64,000 nt of DNA from Desulfitobacterium_A nosdiversum (GTDB taxonomy: Bacteria > Bacillota > Desulfitobacteriia > Desulfitobacteriales > Desulfitobacteriaceae). Position numbers and translations under genes: made by a program. This document shows, in pieces, positions 1 to 7,996 of the stretch; position 1 is the first letter of the stretch, and each line of letters starts with the position of its first letter. The notes under the pieces are model-generated. The model was not told where the DNA came from and ran no database searches. It saw nothing but the letters and a program-made list of their open reading frames with translations. Location: contig NZ_CP172056.1 of the NCBI RefSeq assembly GCF_049860565.1, positions 1,426,001-1,490,000 of the forward strand, read 5' to 3'.

Positions 1-868
1 ATCGAATCTAGAGAATAAAAATGCCGCAAATACTTCAAATAAAATCACGATCGGTTTCTCCATTTCAACCTTGAATAATCCTTTCTTTGTTACCTTAAAA
101 GACGGTGCAGAAAAAGCGGCTAAGGACGCAGGCGTGACTTTGAATGTGGTTGATGCTCAGGATAAAACTTCAAAACAAATCAGTGATATTGAGGACCTTA
201 TTCAGAAAAAGGTGAGTGTCATTCTGATCAACCCAACCGACAGTGCGGCAGTGGTCAGTGCAGTGGAGTCGGCGAATAAAGCAAATATCCCAGTCATCAC
301 GGTTGACCGTGCTTCCAATGGAGGTAAGGTTGTAGCCCATATTGCTTCAGATAATGTGAAAGGCGGAAGCATGGCTGCCGATTTCATCATGAAGGCGCTC
401 AACAATCAAGGGAACATTGTTGAATTGCAGGGCATTGCCGGAACTTCAGCTGCTCGTGATCGCGGTAAAGGTTTCCATAATGTCGTTGACGGAAAAGCAG
501 GTGTAAAAGTGGTTGCAAGTCAACCTGCAGATTTTGACAGAGCTAAAGGCTTAAGCGTTATGGAAAACATTTTGCAAGGAAATAAAGACATTAAAGCAGT
601 TTTTGCCCATAATGACGAAATGGCTTTGGGCGCTGTAAGTGCGCTCCAAGCTGCAGCCAGAAGCAATGTCCTTGTAGTCGGCTTTGATGCGACTGACGAT
701 GCCGTTAAAGCCGTTAAAGAAGGTAAAATGGCTGCAACAGTAGCTCAAAAACCTGATTTGATCGGTAAAACAGCGATCGAAACAGCGATTAAAGTTGCCA
801 AAGGTGAAAAGGTAGATGCCAATATTCCGGTAGCCCTTGACTTGATTACTAAAGATAACGCTAAATAA
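1..868 (+). CDS. rbsB: Ribose-type ABC transporter substrate-binding protein, 5' end cut off
   Basis: This is a periplasmic-binding-protein type 1 sugar receptor, the extracytoplasmic part of a ribose/D-allose-like ABC importer. The frame is open from base 2, so the signal peptide and true start lie before the window and the TTG at 71 is not the start. The mature protein begins with the classic KITIGFSISTLNNPFF strand, and the sugar-contact and hinge segments INPTDS, VITVDR, FAHNDEMALGA and VVGFDATDDA all follow in RbsB order. It ends in the family's usual VALDLITKDN tail. A strong terminator follows, so it is the last gene of its operon; the permease and ATPase would lie upstream. The exact sugar cannot be read from sequence. 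Confidence 0.9.
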   Translation, partial: SNLENKNAANTSNKITIGFSISTLNNPFFVTLKDGAEKAAKDAGVTLNVVDAQDKTSKQISDIEDLIQKKVSVILINPTDSAAVVSAVESANKANIPVITVDRASNGGKVVAHIASDNVKGGSMAADFIMKALNNQGNIVELQGIAGTSAARDRGKGFHNVVDGKAGVKVVASQPADFDRAKGLSVMENILQGNKDIKAVFAHNDEMALGAVSALQAAARSNVLVVGFDATDDAVKAVKEGKMAATVAQKPDLIGKTAIETAIKVAKGEKVDANIPVALDLITKDNAK

Positions 869-915
869 TAGAATTTAAATTGTACTTTCAAAAAGGAAAT
901 AAATTATAGTACCTA

Positions 916-969
916 AAAAGGGAGTACCGCTAAACAACTTTTTATAAAGTTGTTAGCGGCACTCCCTTT
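916..969 (+). terminator. Rho-independent terminator after rbsB
   Basis: A long hairpin pairs AAAGGGAGT...CCGCTAA.CAACTT with AAGTTGTTAGCGG..ACTCCCTTT, with a short T-rich loop and T-rich sequence on its 3' side. It sits about 50 bases after the rbsB stop. Confidence 0.8.
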
Positions 970-1065
970 CTTTCAATATATCAGAAAGTAAAAGTTTGAA
1001 GATTTCTCTTGGACTTGATTTCCTGTGGGATTGTTACAAATCTCTATAATCGACTTATAGTCAAG

Positions 1066-1500
1066 TTAAGCTCGTGTACAATTATTACGGTTTCTAAATT
1101 GTTTGTACTGAAAATAGAGGAAACAACCCAAGCAATATCCGCAGATCGCGACGAAAGCCACGATTGCTAATAATCCTGCCACAATATATCCGGCCAGCGA
1201 TAATCCCAATCCGAAAAGGATCAACGATAATGTTAAGAAGATCACTGCCAGAGTGTTGTTAAAACGGGTTAATTCGCGAGCTTCCGTTTGAGATTTTGCC
1301 ACCCATTTCGTTAAGAACGGCTTTGCCAATCGTATGAATAGATTCGCCTTAGCAGCAAACAAAAGCCCTGAAACTTCGATCAGCCATAATAATGCAACAA
1401 TGAAAGGATTTTGAATAACAACTGCCAGAATGACAAATGCAACAATTCCTGTTTGGTTTGCACGTAAATAGGGAACAGGAATTTCATTCATGATCGACAC
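1066..1500 (-). CDS. DUF4395 family integral membrane protein
   Basis: A 144-residue hydrophobic protein with about four membrane segments (roughly residues 17-35, 36-52, 84-102 and 104-126). It matches the DUF4395 family: a conserved N-terminal NQTGIV-type segment, a basic amphipathic loop in the middle (LAKPFLTKWV) and a Cys pair, GYCLGC, in the last membrane segment. In this family the Cys motif suggests a thiol or redox role, but no function is established. It is monocistronic and transcribed away from nadD. The start is preceded by a reasonable AAGAGAGGTG ribosome binding site. Family call by recognition; function unknown. Confidence 0.75.
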   Translation of the reverse strand: MSIMNEIPVPYLRANQTGIVAFVILAVVIQNPFIVALLWLIEVSGLLFAAKANLFIRLAKPFLTKWVAKSQTEARELTRFNNTLAVIFLTLSLILFGLGLSLAGYIVAGLLAIVAFVAICGYCLGCFLYFQYKQFRNRNNCTRA

Positions 1501-1677
1501 CTCTCTTTTCTCCCATTAAAACATATTAAACATCTATGCTTAATAATATATGAATTTTCTTCTCTTCTGTCAACCTTTGGTAATCAATCGCTGTATGGAA
1601 TAATTAGAATCAATATGTTAAGATTAAATTCAAATAAAATGTTGAAATTACGAATAAGGACATGGTATAAAAGGAAA

Positions 1678-2310
1678 ATGAAACAGAGCGATCAGAAATC
1701 GACTTTACGCAAACGTCTTGGAATTATGGGCGGAACGTTTGACCCGATTCACTATGGTCACCTTGTTGCAGCCGAAACGGCTCGCTATAAGTTTGATCTT
1801 GAACGCGTAATCTTTATTCCGTCAGGAGCACCGCCTCATAAGACAAAACGAAGGATTAGTCTGCCTGAGTTCCGGTATCAGATGGTTTCCCGGGCAATTG
1901 CGGATAACGATTTTTTTGAGGTGTCGCGAATTGAGATTGAACGAACGGGATTAACGTATACTGTAGATACGTTACGTCTATTGAAAGAAAAATATCCGAA
2001 TTATGAGCTATATTTTATTACAGGTGCAGATGCTTTTCGGGAGATCTTCACCTGGCGCAGTCCAGATGAAATTATAGAGCTGACCCAATTCATTGGGGCT
2101 TCCCGACCAGGGTTTGACGCTCTTGATTTTTTAAGTCAGCTTCAGCAGCAATCTCCGCGATTTTATCAGAGAATGCACTTTATGGAAGTTCCCGCACTGG
2201 CTATTTCATCGACGGATATACGTTTACGTGTTAAGGCGGGACAATCGATTCGTTATCTTCTTCCTGAGCCCGTTCGTCTATTTATTCAGAAGAATGGAAT
2301 ATATAAATGA
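1678..2310 (+). CDS. nadD: Nicotinate-nucleotide adenylyltransferase
   Basis: NadD transfers AMP from ATP to nicotinate mononucleotide to make deamido-NAD in cytosolic NAD synthesis. The nucleotidyltransferase signature GGTFDPIHYGHL sits near the N terminus, the middle contains the DTLRLLKEKYP and ITGADAF blocks, and the C terminus has the ISSTDIR motif that closes the ATP site, followed by LLPEPVRLFI. I chose the ATG at 1678 (210 residues) over the one at 1615, because the 21 extra residues are unlike any NadD and AAAGGA lies just before 1678. It opens the nadD-yqeK-rsfS group typical of Firmicutes, here with an RRM gene inserted. Confidence 0.93.
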   Translation: MKQSDQKSTLRKRLGIMGGTFDPIHYGHLVAAETARYKFDLERVIFIPSGAPPHKTKRRISLPEFRYQMVSRAIADNDFFEVSRIEIERTGLTYTVDTLRLLKEKYPNYELYFITGADAFREIFTWRSPDEIIELTQFIGASRPGFDALDFLSQLQQQSPRFYQRMHFMEVPALAISSTDIRLRVKAGQSIRYLLPEPVRLFIQKNGIYK

Positions 2311-2376
2311 TTTTGTATAGTTCATCCAGATTTGCCTATACTAAAAACGAATTCACAAGTAAGAGGTGACTGCAGA

Positions 2377-2631
2377 ATGTCGAAGACCCTTTATGTTGGA
2401 AATCTACCTTGGAACACTACCACTGAAGATCTTACTTCGTTTTTTGGACAATACGGAGAGGTCGTAAGCAGCCGGATCATTACAGATCGCGAAACAGGAC
2501 GATCCAGAGGATTCGGATTTGTTGAAGTTGGGGATGCAGATGCAGAACGGATGGCTCAGGACTTGAACGGTAAAGACTTTGGAGGGCGCCCCCTCACCGT
2601 TAACGAGGCCAAGCCAAAACAGCCAATGTAA
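2377..2631 (+). CDS. Small RRM-type RNA-binding protein
   Basis: An 84-residue protein made of one RNA recognition motif. RNP2 (LYVGNL) is at residues 4-10 and RNP1 (RGFGFVEV) at about 46-53, with the usual aromatic residues that stack on RNA bases; the tail ends NEAKPKQPM. Such one-domain RRM proteins occur in many bacteria and resemble cyanobacterial cold-inducible Rbp proteins, but their targets are mostly unknown. The start at 2377 is fixed by AGAGGTGA nine bases upstream and by the protein beginning directly at the fold. It lies between nadD and yqeK, which are usually adjacent, and is followed by a hairpin, so it may be expressed above its neighbours. Confidence 0.88.
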   Translation: MSKTLYVGNLPWNTTTEDLTSFFGQYGEVVSSRIITDRETGRSRGFGFVEVGDADAERMAQDLNGKDFGGRPLTVNEAKPKQPM

Positions 2632-2672
2632 ACCAAGGCTTCCAATGGGAAGACCCTCTCCGAATTGTAGAA

Positions 2673-2693
2673 AGCGAGAAGGGTCTTCTCGCT
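2673..2693 (+). terminator. Hairpin after the RRM gene, possible terminator
   Basis: A perfect 9-bp stem, AGCGAGAAG / CTTCTCGCT, with a GGT loop. An overlapping alternative pairs GAAGACCCTCTC at 2650 with the same 3' arm. There is no clean T-tract after it, so it may be a partial terminator or an mRNA-stabilising end rather than a full stop. Confidence 0.45.
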
Positions 2694-2747
2694 ATTCTGC
2701 ATTAGATATTATAGAATTATTTATGAGATACTGGAGATGGAGAATGA

Positions 2748-3308
2748 GTGGATATTCAAGAAGCACATCAACTTGCGCAGAGATCAATGTCGAAAAGGCG
2801 TTTCCAGCATACGCTTGGCGTGGTTGAGACGGCCAGAAAACTTGCGGCCCGGCATGCAGTGGATATAAATGATTCAATAATTGCAGCATATCTGCATGAT
2901 TTAGCGAAGGAAATTCCTATCAATCGCCAGCTCGAACTGGCTCGCGAGTGGGAGCTCCTCAAATATCCGGAGGACGAAACTACACCGGCTGTTCTCCATG
3001 GATTGATTGCGGCCCATTGGCTGAAACTGAGGAAAGGATTAAGTGTAGAGATCCTTGCTGCAATTGCTCATCATACACTGGGAGCCCCCGGTATGTCGAG
3101 GCTGGAAATGCTGATTTACAGTGCGGACTTGACTGAACCCAGCCGTGATTTTCCAGAAGTGGACAAATTGCGCCAAGCCTTGTATGATGATTTAGAAAAG
3201 GGAACACTGGCTTGCGTTGAACATACATTAAACTACCTTAAACAGAACAAGCAAACCATTCATCCCCTTACTCTGAAAACGTATGAGGATTTACAAAGGA
3301 GGATTTGA
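2748..3308 (+). CDS. yqeK: HD-domain nucleotidase YqeK (Ap4A hydrolase type)
   Basis: YqeK proteins are HD-domain phosphohydrolases; members of the family split diadenosine tetraphosphate symmetrically into two ADP. Visible here are the first metal-binding His in HTLGVVETA, the paired HD in AAYLHDLAKEI, the HHT element in AIAHHTLGAPGMS and the final Asp in LIYSADLTEP, the same order as in characterised YqeK. The length of 186 residues is normal. The GTG start at 2748 follows GGAGATGGAGA. The stop codon is one base from the rsfS start and inside its ribosome-binding region, so the two genes are probably translationally coupled. Confidence 0.9.
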   Translation: MDIQEAHQLAQRSMSKRRFQHTLGVVETARKLAARHAVDINDSIIAAYLHDLAKEIPINRQLELAREWELLKYPEDETTPAVLHGLIAAHWLKLRKGLSVEILAAIAHHTLGAPGMSRLEMLIYSADLTEPSRDFPEVDKLRQALYDDLEKGTLACVEHTLNYLKQNKQTIHPLTLKTYEDLQRRI

Positions 3309-3309
3309 T

Positions 3310-3657
3310 TTGCTGACAGATAAGCTATTGCAAGAGGCCTTAAAGGTGGTTGAGGAGAAAAAAGGACACGACCCCATTCTTCTCGATCTTCAAGGGATTT
3401 CTTTAGTCACGGATTATTTTTTAATTGTTACGGGAAATACAACAACCCAGGTAAAAGCAATTACGGATAATATTTCGGAAAAGCTGCCTGAGCTGGGGTT
3501 GCATGTTTTACGTGTAGAAGGCCTTCCTGAAGCGAAATGGGTTTTGGTAGATTGCGGAGATCTTGTTGTTCATGTGATGACTCCTGATCAACGTGAATTT
3601 TATAAGCTAGAGCGTTTATGGGGAGATGCTAAAGTTATTTCGTTTAGTGCTTCCTAA
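3310..3657 (+). CDS. rsfS: Ribosome silencing factor RsfS
   Basis: RsfS (RsfA/Iojap) binds ribosomal protein L14 and blocks joining of 30S and 50S subunits when nutrients are scarce. The 115-residue protein has the whole family pattern: LLDLQGISLVTDYF, VTGNTTTQVKAI, the EGLPEAKWVLVDCGDLVVHVM core and the RLWGDAK C terminus. I chose TTG 3310 because AAAGGAGG lies seven bases before it; the ATG at 3283 would lie upstream of that site and add nine residues unlike the family. It closes the nadD-yqeK-rsfS group. No terminator hairpin with a T-tract is evident directly after it; a structured repeat element begins instead. Confidence 0.92.
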   Translation: MLTDKLLQEALKVVEEKKGHDPILLDLQGISLVTDYFLIVTGNTTTQVKAITDNISEKLPELGLHVLRVEGLPEAKWVLVDCGDLVVHVMTPDQREFYKLERLWGDAKVISFSAS

Positions 3658-3664
3658 CTCGCTC

Positions 3665-4010
3665 ATTAGAATAAACGCATGGGTCGTGTAGCTTCTCGCA
3701 CATCCGTGCACTTACCCGCTCCTGGGCTGGCACACTCGCTTCCGTGGGAGCTCTGCCAAACCTTTGGGTAATACCTGAAGTTCGTCGCTCCTGTGCATCC
3801 TTGCACCCGCGACATCAGGCCATCCATGGCCAAGCCCACTGGCGCCGCTTACCCACGAAAGCGTCGTGCGCCTAAGCGCGAAACCCTTTCACAGGCTTTC
3901 GCCGCGAAATCGTTCACTTCTGTGCGATATAGGAGACTGGCTTAGAGTTGAGGTACGAAACTTAAGCCTTAGTCGACTTATCCTCGAAGGGGAGGAGCTA
4001 CGCTTAAGGG
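3665..4010. repeat. GC-rich structured intergenic element with CATCC-type hairpins
   Basis: About 350 bases of GC-rich DNA between rsfS and the leuS promoter have no credible gene but contain many short perfect hairpins: GCAC-ATCC-GTGC (3698-3709), a nested GTCGC...GCGAC enclosing GTGCA-TCCT-TGCAC (3784-3813), GGCCATCCATGGCC (3818-3831) and a GCGAAA/TTTCGC stem near 3878-3903. Several have a similar apex (ATCC or CATCCATG). A second element with a GAAACATCCATGTTTC hairpin follows lepA. This looks like a dispersed, foldable repeat rather than a gene. What it does is unknown. Confidence 0.6.
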
Positions 4011-4042
4011 TTTTAGGATTATTTTAGTTATGTAGTTTTAGA

Positions 4043-4072
4043 TTGACATGAGATAGGAAACTATACTATTAT
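4043..4072 (+). promoter_or_regulatory. Promoter of the leuS T-box transcript
   Basis: A consensus -35 box TTGACA at 4043-4048 is followed by TATTAT at 4067-4072 with an 18-base spacer. It lies just upstream of the T-box leader, so it should drive leuS. Read by eye; the start site is not determined. Confidence 0.6.
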
Positions 4073-4119
4073 AAAAATAATATTCTAGTCTTGGGAAAAT
4101 ATTTTAAAACCTTTAAAAC

Positions 4120-4340
4120 CTTTAAAAGCTGAGAAAGGGAACAGTAACGAAGAACTCAGATGAAGAGAGGCAGCGGTTGGTGCAAGCTGCGCTGAGGTCT
4201 TGGTGAACTCACCCCGGAGCTGTGTCCAGATCATAAATGGATGCCGGTTCGCACCGTTAACAGCGATGAAGTGCATGTTGAAATTGGGTGGTACCGCGGG
4301 AGTTGGCTCTCGTCCCTTTAGGGATGAGGGCTATTTTTAT
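4120..4340 (+). promoter_or_regulatory. T-box leader controlling leuS (leucine specifier CTC)
   Basis: T-box leaders sense uncharged tRNA and let transcription continue when it is bound. Visible parts, in order, are the AGTA element at 4143-4146, the Stem I region, a likely specifier CTC (Leu) at 4208-4210 in the GGTGAACTCACC context, the T-box sequence TGGTACCGCGG at about 4289-4299, and the terminator whose 5' arm overlaps the antiterminator region. The gene downstream is leucyl-tRNA synthetase, which agrees with a leucine codon. The class is certain from the T-box core; the specifier assignment is by position and context. Confidence 0.9.
4305..4338 (+). terminator. T-box regulated terminator
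   Basis: The stem GGCTCTCGTCCC / AGGGATGAGGGCT with a TTT loop is followed by ATTTTTATAT. It is the conditional terminator of the leuS T-box and is replaced by the antiterminator when uncharged tRNA-Leu pairs with the T-box. Confidence 0.85.
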
Positions 4341-4420
4341 ATATTTAAACGGATTTTGAAGTTCTTAATTCTTAATTGGATTTTTTAACCTTTCTATTTA
4401 TAAGGAGGACTGTTTTTAAC

Positions 4421-6904
4421 ATGCAAGACAAGTATTCGTTTTCGGAGATTGAGCCGAAATGGCAAAAAAAGTGGATTGAAGGAAAAGCCTATAAAGCGGA
4501 GGATCAATTGGAAAAGCCTAAGTTTTATGCTTTAGCCATGTTTCCGTATCCTTCGGGGAATCTGCATATGGGGCATGTCCGCAACTATTCGATTGTAGAC
4601 GTTATTGCCCGGTTTAAACGGATGCAGGGTTACAATGTTCTTCACCCCATTGGCTGGGATTCATTCGGACTGCCTGCGGAAAATGCGGCGATTAAACATC
4701 AAACTCCTCCGGCAGAGTGGACGTGGAAAAACATTGCGAATATGAAGCGTCAGCTTCAGGAGATGGGCATCTCCTATGATTGGGACCGTGAAGTGGCCAC
4801 ATGCCATCCGGATTACTATAAGTTTACGCAGTGGATGTTTCTGGAGTTTTATAAGCACGGCTTAGTTTATAAGAAAAAGGCAGCGGTTAACTGGTGCCCC
4901 TCTTGTGCGACGGTATTAGCTAATGAGCAGGTTGTAGATGGAGCTTGTGAACGCTGTGACACGCCAGTAACTAAAAAAGATCTTTCGCAATGGTTCTTTA
5001 AAATTACGGATTATGCTCAAGTTCTGCTGGATGATTTGGATAAACTTCCCGGTTGGCCGGAAAAAGTGAAAACGATGCAGCGAAATTGGATCGGACGTTC
5101 AGAAGGGACGGAAGTAGATTTTACTGTTGAGAATCACCCTGATAAAATCCGAGTTTATACCACTCGCGTTGATACGATCTTTGGGGTAAGCTATGTTGTT
5201 CTTGCACCAGAGCATCCGCTCGTCCAAAAACTTGTTGCGGGAACAGAATATGAGAAAGAGGTTAACGCTTTCATCGATAAAATGAAAGGCTTAAATGAGA
5301 TCGCTCGGACCTCTAACGAAACGGAAAAAGAGGGACTGTTTACGGGAGCCTATTGCATCAATCCCTATAGCGGGAAAAAGGTTCCGATTTGGATTGCAAA
5401 CTATGTTCTGGTTGAGTATGGTACAGGAGCAGTTATGGGCGTTCCGGCTCATGATGAGCGCGACTTTGAGTTTGCAACCAAATACCAACTTCCTATTCGC
5501 AGAGTCATTCGTCCAGAGAATATGCCTGTTGAAGAAAAGGATCTGCCTGTTCAAGAGACCTATCATGATGATGGAATTATGGTCAATTCCGGGGAATATG
5601 ACGGTCTGGGCAATAGAGAGGCCTGGGAGAAGATGTCCGATAAAGCAGAGCGGGAGGGTTTTGGTCAGCGCAAGGTAAACTTCCGTCTGCGTGACTGGCT
5701 GATTTCCCGTCAACGGTATTGGGGCGCACCGATCCCGATGGTGTATTGCGAGCATTGCGGAATTGTTCCCATTCCTCAAGATCAGCTTCCCGTGATGCTT
5801 CCAGATGATGTCGTATTTAAAGCAGGTGAGAATCCTTTAACAACTTCCGAGAGCTTTAAGGAAACGACCTGTCCGAAGTGCGGTGGGAAAGCTCGCCGTG
5901 AAACAGATACGATGGACACGTTTATGTGCTCCTCCTGGTATTACCTTCGTTATACGGATCCGCAAAACAATACGCTTCCCTTCTCAAAAGAAGCGGTTGA
6001 TCAGTGGATGAATGTGGACCAATACGTCGGCGGAGTTGAACATGCTATTCTGCACCTTCTCTATTCCCGCTTCTTTACTAAGGCACTCCGCGATTTCGGT
6101 TATCTTAAGGTAGATGAGCCGTTCGAAAACCTTCTCACACAGGGAATGGTTTGCCTGGATGGGTCCAAGATGTCTAAATCCAAAGGGAATGTTGTAAGTC
6201 CGGAGGAGATCATCGGAAAATATGGGGCAGACACAGCACGGCTCTTTATCCTGTTTGCCGCACCGCCTGAACGTGACCTTGAATGGAGCGACCAAGGGGT
6301 TGAAGGCTGCTTCCGTTTTCTTAACCGTGTCTGGCGTTTAGTCGGACAATTCGCAGAAAGTGCACAGCAATCCGCGGGCAAAACGCGTGAATTCGGTAAA
6401 CTTGATTCTGAAGCGAAGGAAATGCGCCGTCAAACTCACCTAACCATCCAGAAAGTCACCTCAGATATTGGGACACGGTTTAACTTTAATACGGCAGTCA
6501 GCTCAATTATGGAGTTGGTCAATGCACTTTATCTTTATAAAGAACAACCAAAGTCCAATTCGGAAGTTGAACGGGAAGCCTTGGAAAGCATTCTGATTTT
6601 ACTCGCACCGTTTGCTCCTCATATTACGGAGGAACTTTGGTCGGAATTAGGTTACAGCGACAGCATTCATCAACAAGCTTGGCCGCAAGTGGATGAGGCC
6701 GCCTTGGTGCAAGACGAAGTAACCGTTGTTCTTCAAGTCAATGGCAAACTGCGTGACCGGGTTAAGGTTCCGGCTGAAATCTCGGCTCAAGAGTTAGAAC
6801 AAATCGTTCGGAATTTGCCGAAGCTTTCAGATTGGACTCAAGGCAAGCAAATCGTTAAAGTGATTACTGTTCCCGGCAAACTCGTAAATGTCGTTGTAAA
6901 GTAA
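4421..6904 (+). CDS. leuS: Leucyl-tRNA synthetase
   Basis: Class I aminoacyl-tRNA synthetase that charges tRNA-Leu. The 827-residue protein has the HIGH signature as HMGH in GNLHMGHVRNY, the zinc-type Cys pairs CPSC...CERC, the CP1 editing domain with its conserved YTTRVDTIFG and GTGAVMGVPAHDERD blocks, the KMSKS motif as KMSKSKGNVV, and a C-terminal VQVNGK-type tRNA-binding domain. ATG 4421 is chosen over 4376 because AAGGAGG lies 12 bases upstream and MQDKYSFSEIEPKWQ is the normal N terminus. It is controlled by the T-box leader and is followed by a strong terminator, so it is a single-gene unit. Confidence 0.97.
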   Translation: MQDKYSFSEIEPKWQKKWIEGKAYKAEDQLEKPKFYALAMFPYPSGNLHMGHVRNYSIVDVIARFKRMQGYNVLHPIGWDSFGLPAENAAIKHQTPPAEWTWKNIANMKRQLQEMGISYDWDREVATCHPDYYKFTQWMFLEFYKHGLVYKKKAAVNWCPSCATVLANEQVVDGACERCDTPVTKKDLSQWFFKITDYAQVLLDDLDKLPGWPEKVKTMQRNWIGRSEGTEVDFTVENHPDKIRVYTTRVDTIFGVSYVVLAPEHPLVQKLVAGTEYEKEVNAFIDKMKGLNEIARTSNETEKEGLFTGAYCINPYSGKKVPIWIANYVLVEYGTGAVMGVPAHDERDFEFATKYQLPIRRVIRPENMPVEEKDLPVQETYHDDGIMVNSGEYDGLGNREAWEKMSDKAEREGFGQRKVNFRLRDWLISRQRYWGAPIPMVYCEHCGIVPIPQDQLPVMLPDDVVFKAGENPLTTSESFKETTCPKCGGKARRETDTMDTFMCSSWYYLRYTDPQNNTLPFSKEAVDQWMNVDQYVGGVEHAILHLLYSRFFTKALRDFGYLKVDEPFENLLTQGMVCLDGSKMSKSKGNVVSPEEIIGKYGADTARLFILFAAPPERDLEWSDQGVEGCFRFLNRVWRLVGQFAESAQQSAGKTREFGKLDSEAKEMRRQTHLTIQKVTSDIGTRFNFNTAVSSIMELVNALYLYKEQPKSNSEVEREALESILILLAPFAPHITEELWSELGYSDSIHQQAWPQVDEAALVQDEVTVVLQVNGKLRDRVKVPAEISAQELEQIVRNLPKLSDWTQGKQIVKVITVPGKLVNVVVK

Positions 6905-6991
6905 AGATTTTTAGATAAATGGAGAAGGGGAATCGGACCTATATAAAATTTTATATCGTATTTCAAATGATGAGATTGAGATAATTAAAGG

Positions 6992-7032
6992 ACTGAGTGC
7001 AAATCATATTGCAGATTTGCACTCAGTTTTTA
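6992..7032 (+). terminator. Rho-independent terminator after leuS
   Basis: A perfect stem ACTGAGTGCAAAT / ATTTGCACTCAGT followed by TTTTATT. It ends the leuS transcript. Confidence 0.85.
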
Positions 7033-7039
7033 TTATGGG

Positions 7040-7250
7040 CTTTAGCCTGGCGAGCGGGGCGAAACAAAAATCACTTCTGTTTTTAAGCCTTTTGCAATTT
7101 AGGATTAGCAAAAGGTTTGAGACATCGGATTGAACGATGTGAAAGCTAGTGCCTTTAGGAGTGAGTCGGTAACAGAGGCTTATAGCTTCATAACAAAACA
7201 CTCGTTGGACGGGTGGTGATGATTATTTTTTTCTCTTAGAACGACAAAAC
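7040..7250 (+). ncRNA. Candidate structured RNA or leader between leuS and comEA
   Basis: This gap holds a series of perfect stems after the leuS terminator: CCTTTTGC/GCAAAAGG (7088-7115), ACATCG/CGATGT (7122-7140), a branched arm pairing GAAAGCTA with TAGCTTC and enclosing GCCT/AGGC (about 7140-7190), then CACTCG/CGGGTG (about 7200-7215) followed by a T-rich run from 7226. Consecutive stems and a T-run suggest a transcribed, folded RNA. I do not recognise the class, see no clear promoter, and cannot say whether it is free-standing or a comEA leader. Confidence 0.35.
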
Positions 7251-7369
7251 TTGCCTTTTTTCGTGGAAGGAAAAGGAAGATATAGAGAGAATGCAAATGG
7301 AGAGTCGTGAAATAAGTAAATTGGACGTGATTGAGCGAGAAAATGATCATAGGGATTGGGGGATGGAAA

Positions 7370-7996
7370 GTGGAAAGGCGAATGCGCTATCTTTGGTGGG
7401 CTGTTTTAGGCATTTTAGTTCTTCTGGCGGTTGGTAAATTTGTGATGCCGCACGGAACAAATGCTTCAGTCCAAAAGGCTTCAAATAACCGAGAGATTGT
7501 GGTTTATGTTTCCGGTGCGGTCAGTAAATCCGGCCTAGTCCACCTGCCCATAGATGCGCGGTTAAATGATGCCCTTAAAGAAGCAAATCCTTTGCCAGAG
7601 GCGAATCTTGACCAGATGAACCCTGCTGAAAAATTGAAAGACGGACAAAAAATTACTGTTCCCTTCAAAGCGGGCATAAATTCGGCAACACAGCCGACGC
7701 AAGCTGTGCAGTCCAATCAAGCTTCCCAGCCCCAGTCCTTATCACAGACCCAGTCTCCTCAAGCGATGCAAGGAGTTGGAAATCCAACGTCCTCGCAAAA
7801 TAAAGTTAATATCAATACAGCAGGAGCTGCTGAGCTTGATAAATTACCGGGTGTAGGCCCGGCTTTAGCCGAGCGGATTATTCAGTATCGAACGGATAAT
7901 GGTCCTTTTGCCCGGCCTGAAGACCTGCAAAAGGTATCCGGTATAGGAGCTAAGACGTATGAAAAGATGGCCTCTATGGTCATGACAGGGCCATGA
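7370..7996 (+). CDS. comEA: Competence protein ComEA, helix-hairpin-helix DNA receptor
   Basis: ComEA is the membrane-anchored receptor that binds double-stranded DNA during uptake. One membrane segment (LWWAVLGILVLLAVGKFVM) lies near the N terminus. It is followed by an SLBB-type domain with VVYVSGAVSKSG, a Gln/Ser/Pro-rich linker, and a C-terminal helix-hairpin-helix pair with KVNINTAGAAELDKLPGVG and LQKVSGIGAKTYEKM, the DNA-binding elements. Start choice is uncertain: GTG 7370 follows GGGGGATGG; TTG 7331, ATG 7343 and ATG 7382 are alternatives that do not change the domains. Its last codons overlap comEC by four bases (ATGA), indicating translational coupling. Confidence 0.9.
   Translation: MERRMRYLWWAVLGILVLLAVGKFVMPHGTNASVQKASNNREIVVYVSGAVSKSGLVHLPIDARLNDALKEANPLPEANLDQMNPAEKLKDGQKITVPFKAGINSATQPTQAVQSNQASQPQSLSQTQSPQAMQGVGNPTSSQNKVNINTAGAAELDKLPGVGPALAERIIQYRTDNGPFARPEDLQKVSGIGAKTYEKMASMVMTGP

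Noticed and set aside
5291..5779. Antisense frames inside leuS
   Set aside because: Alternative frames of a clearly coding sequence, with no start signals or homologues recognised.
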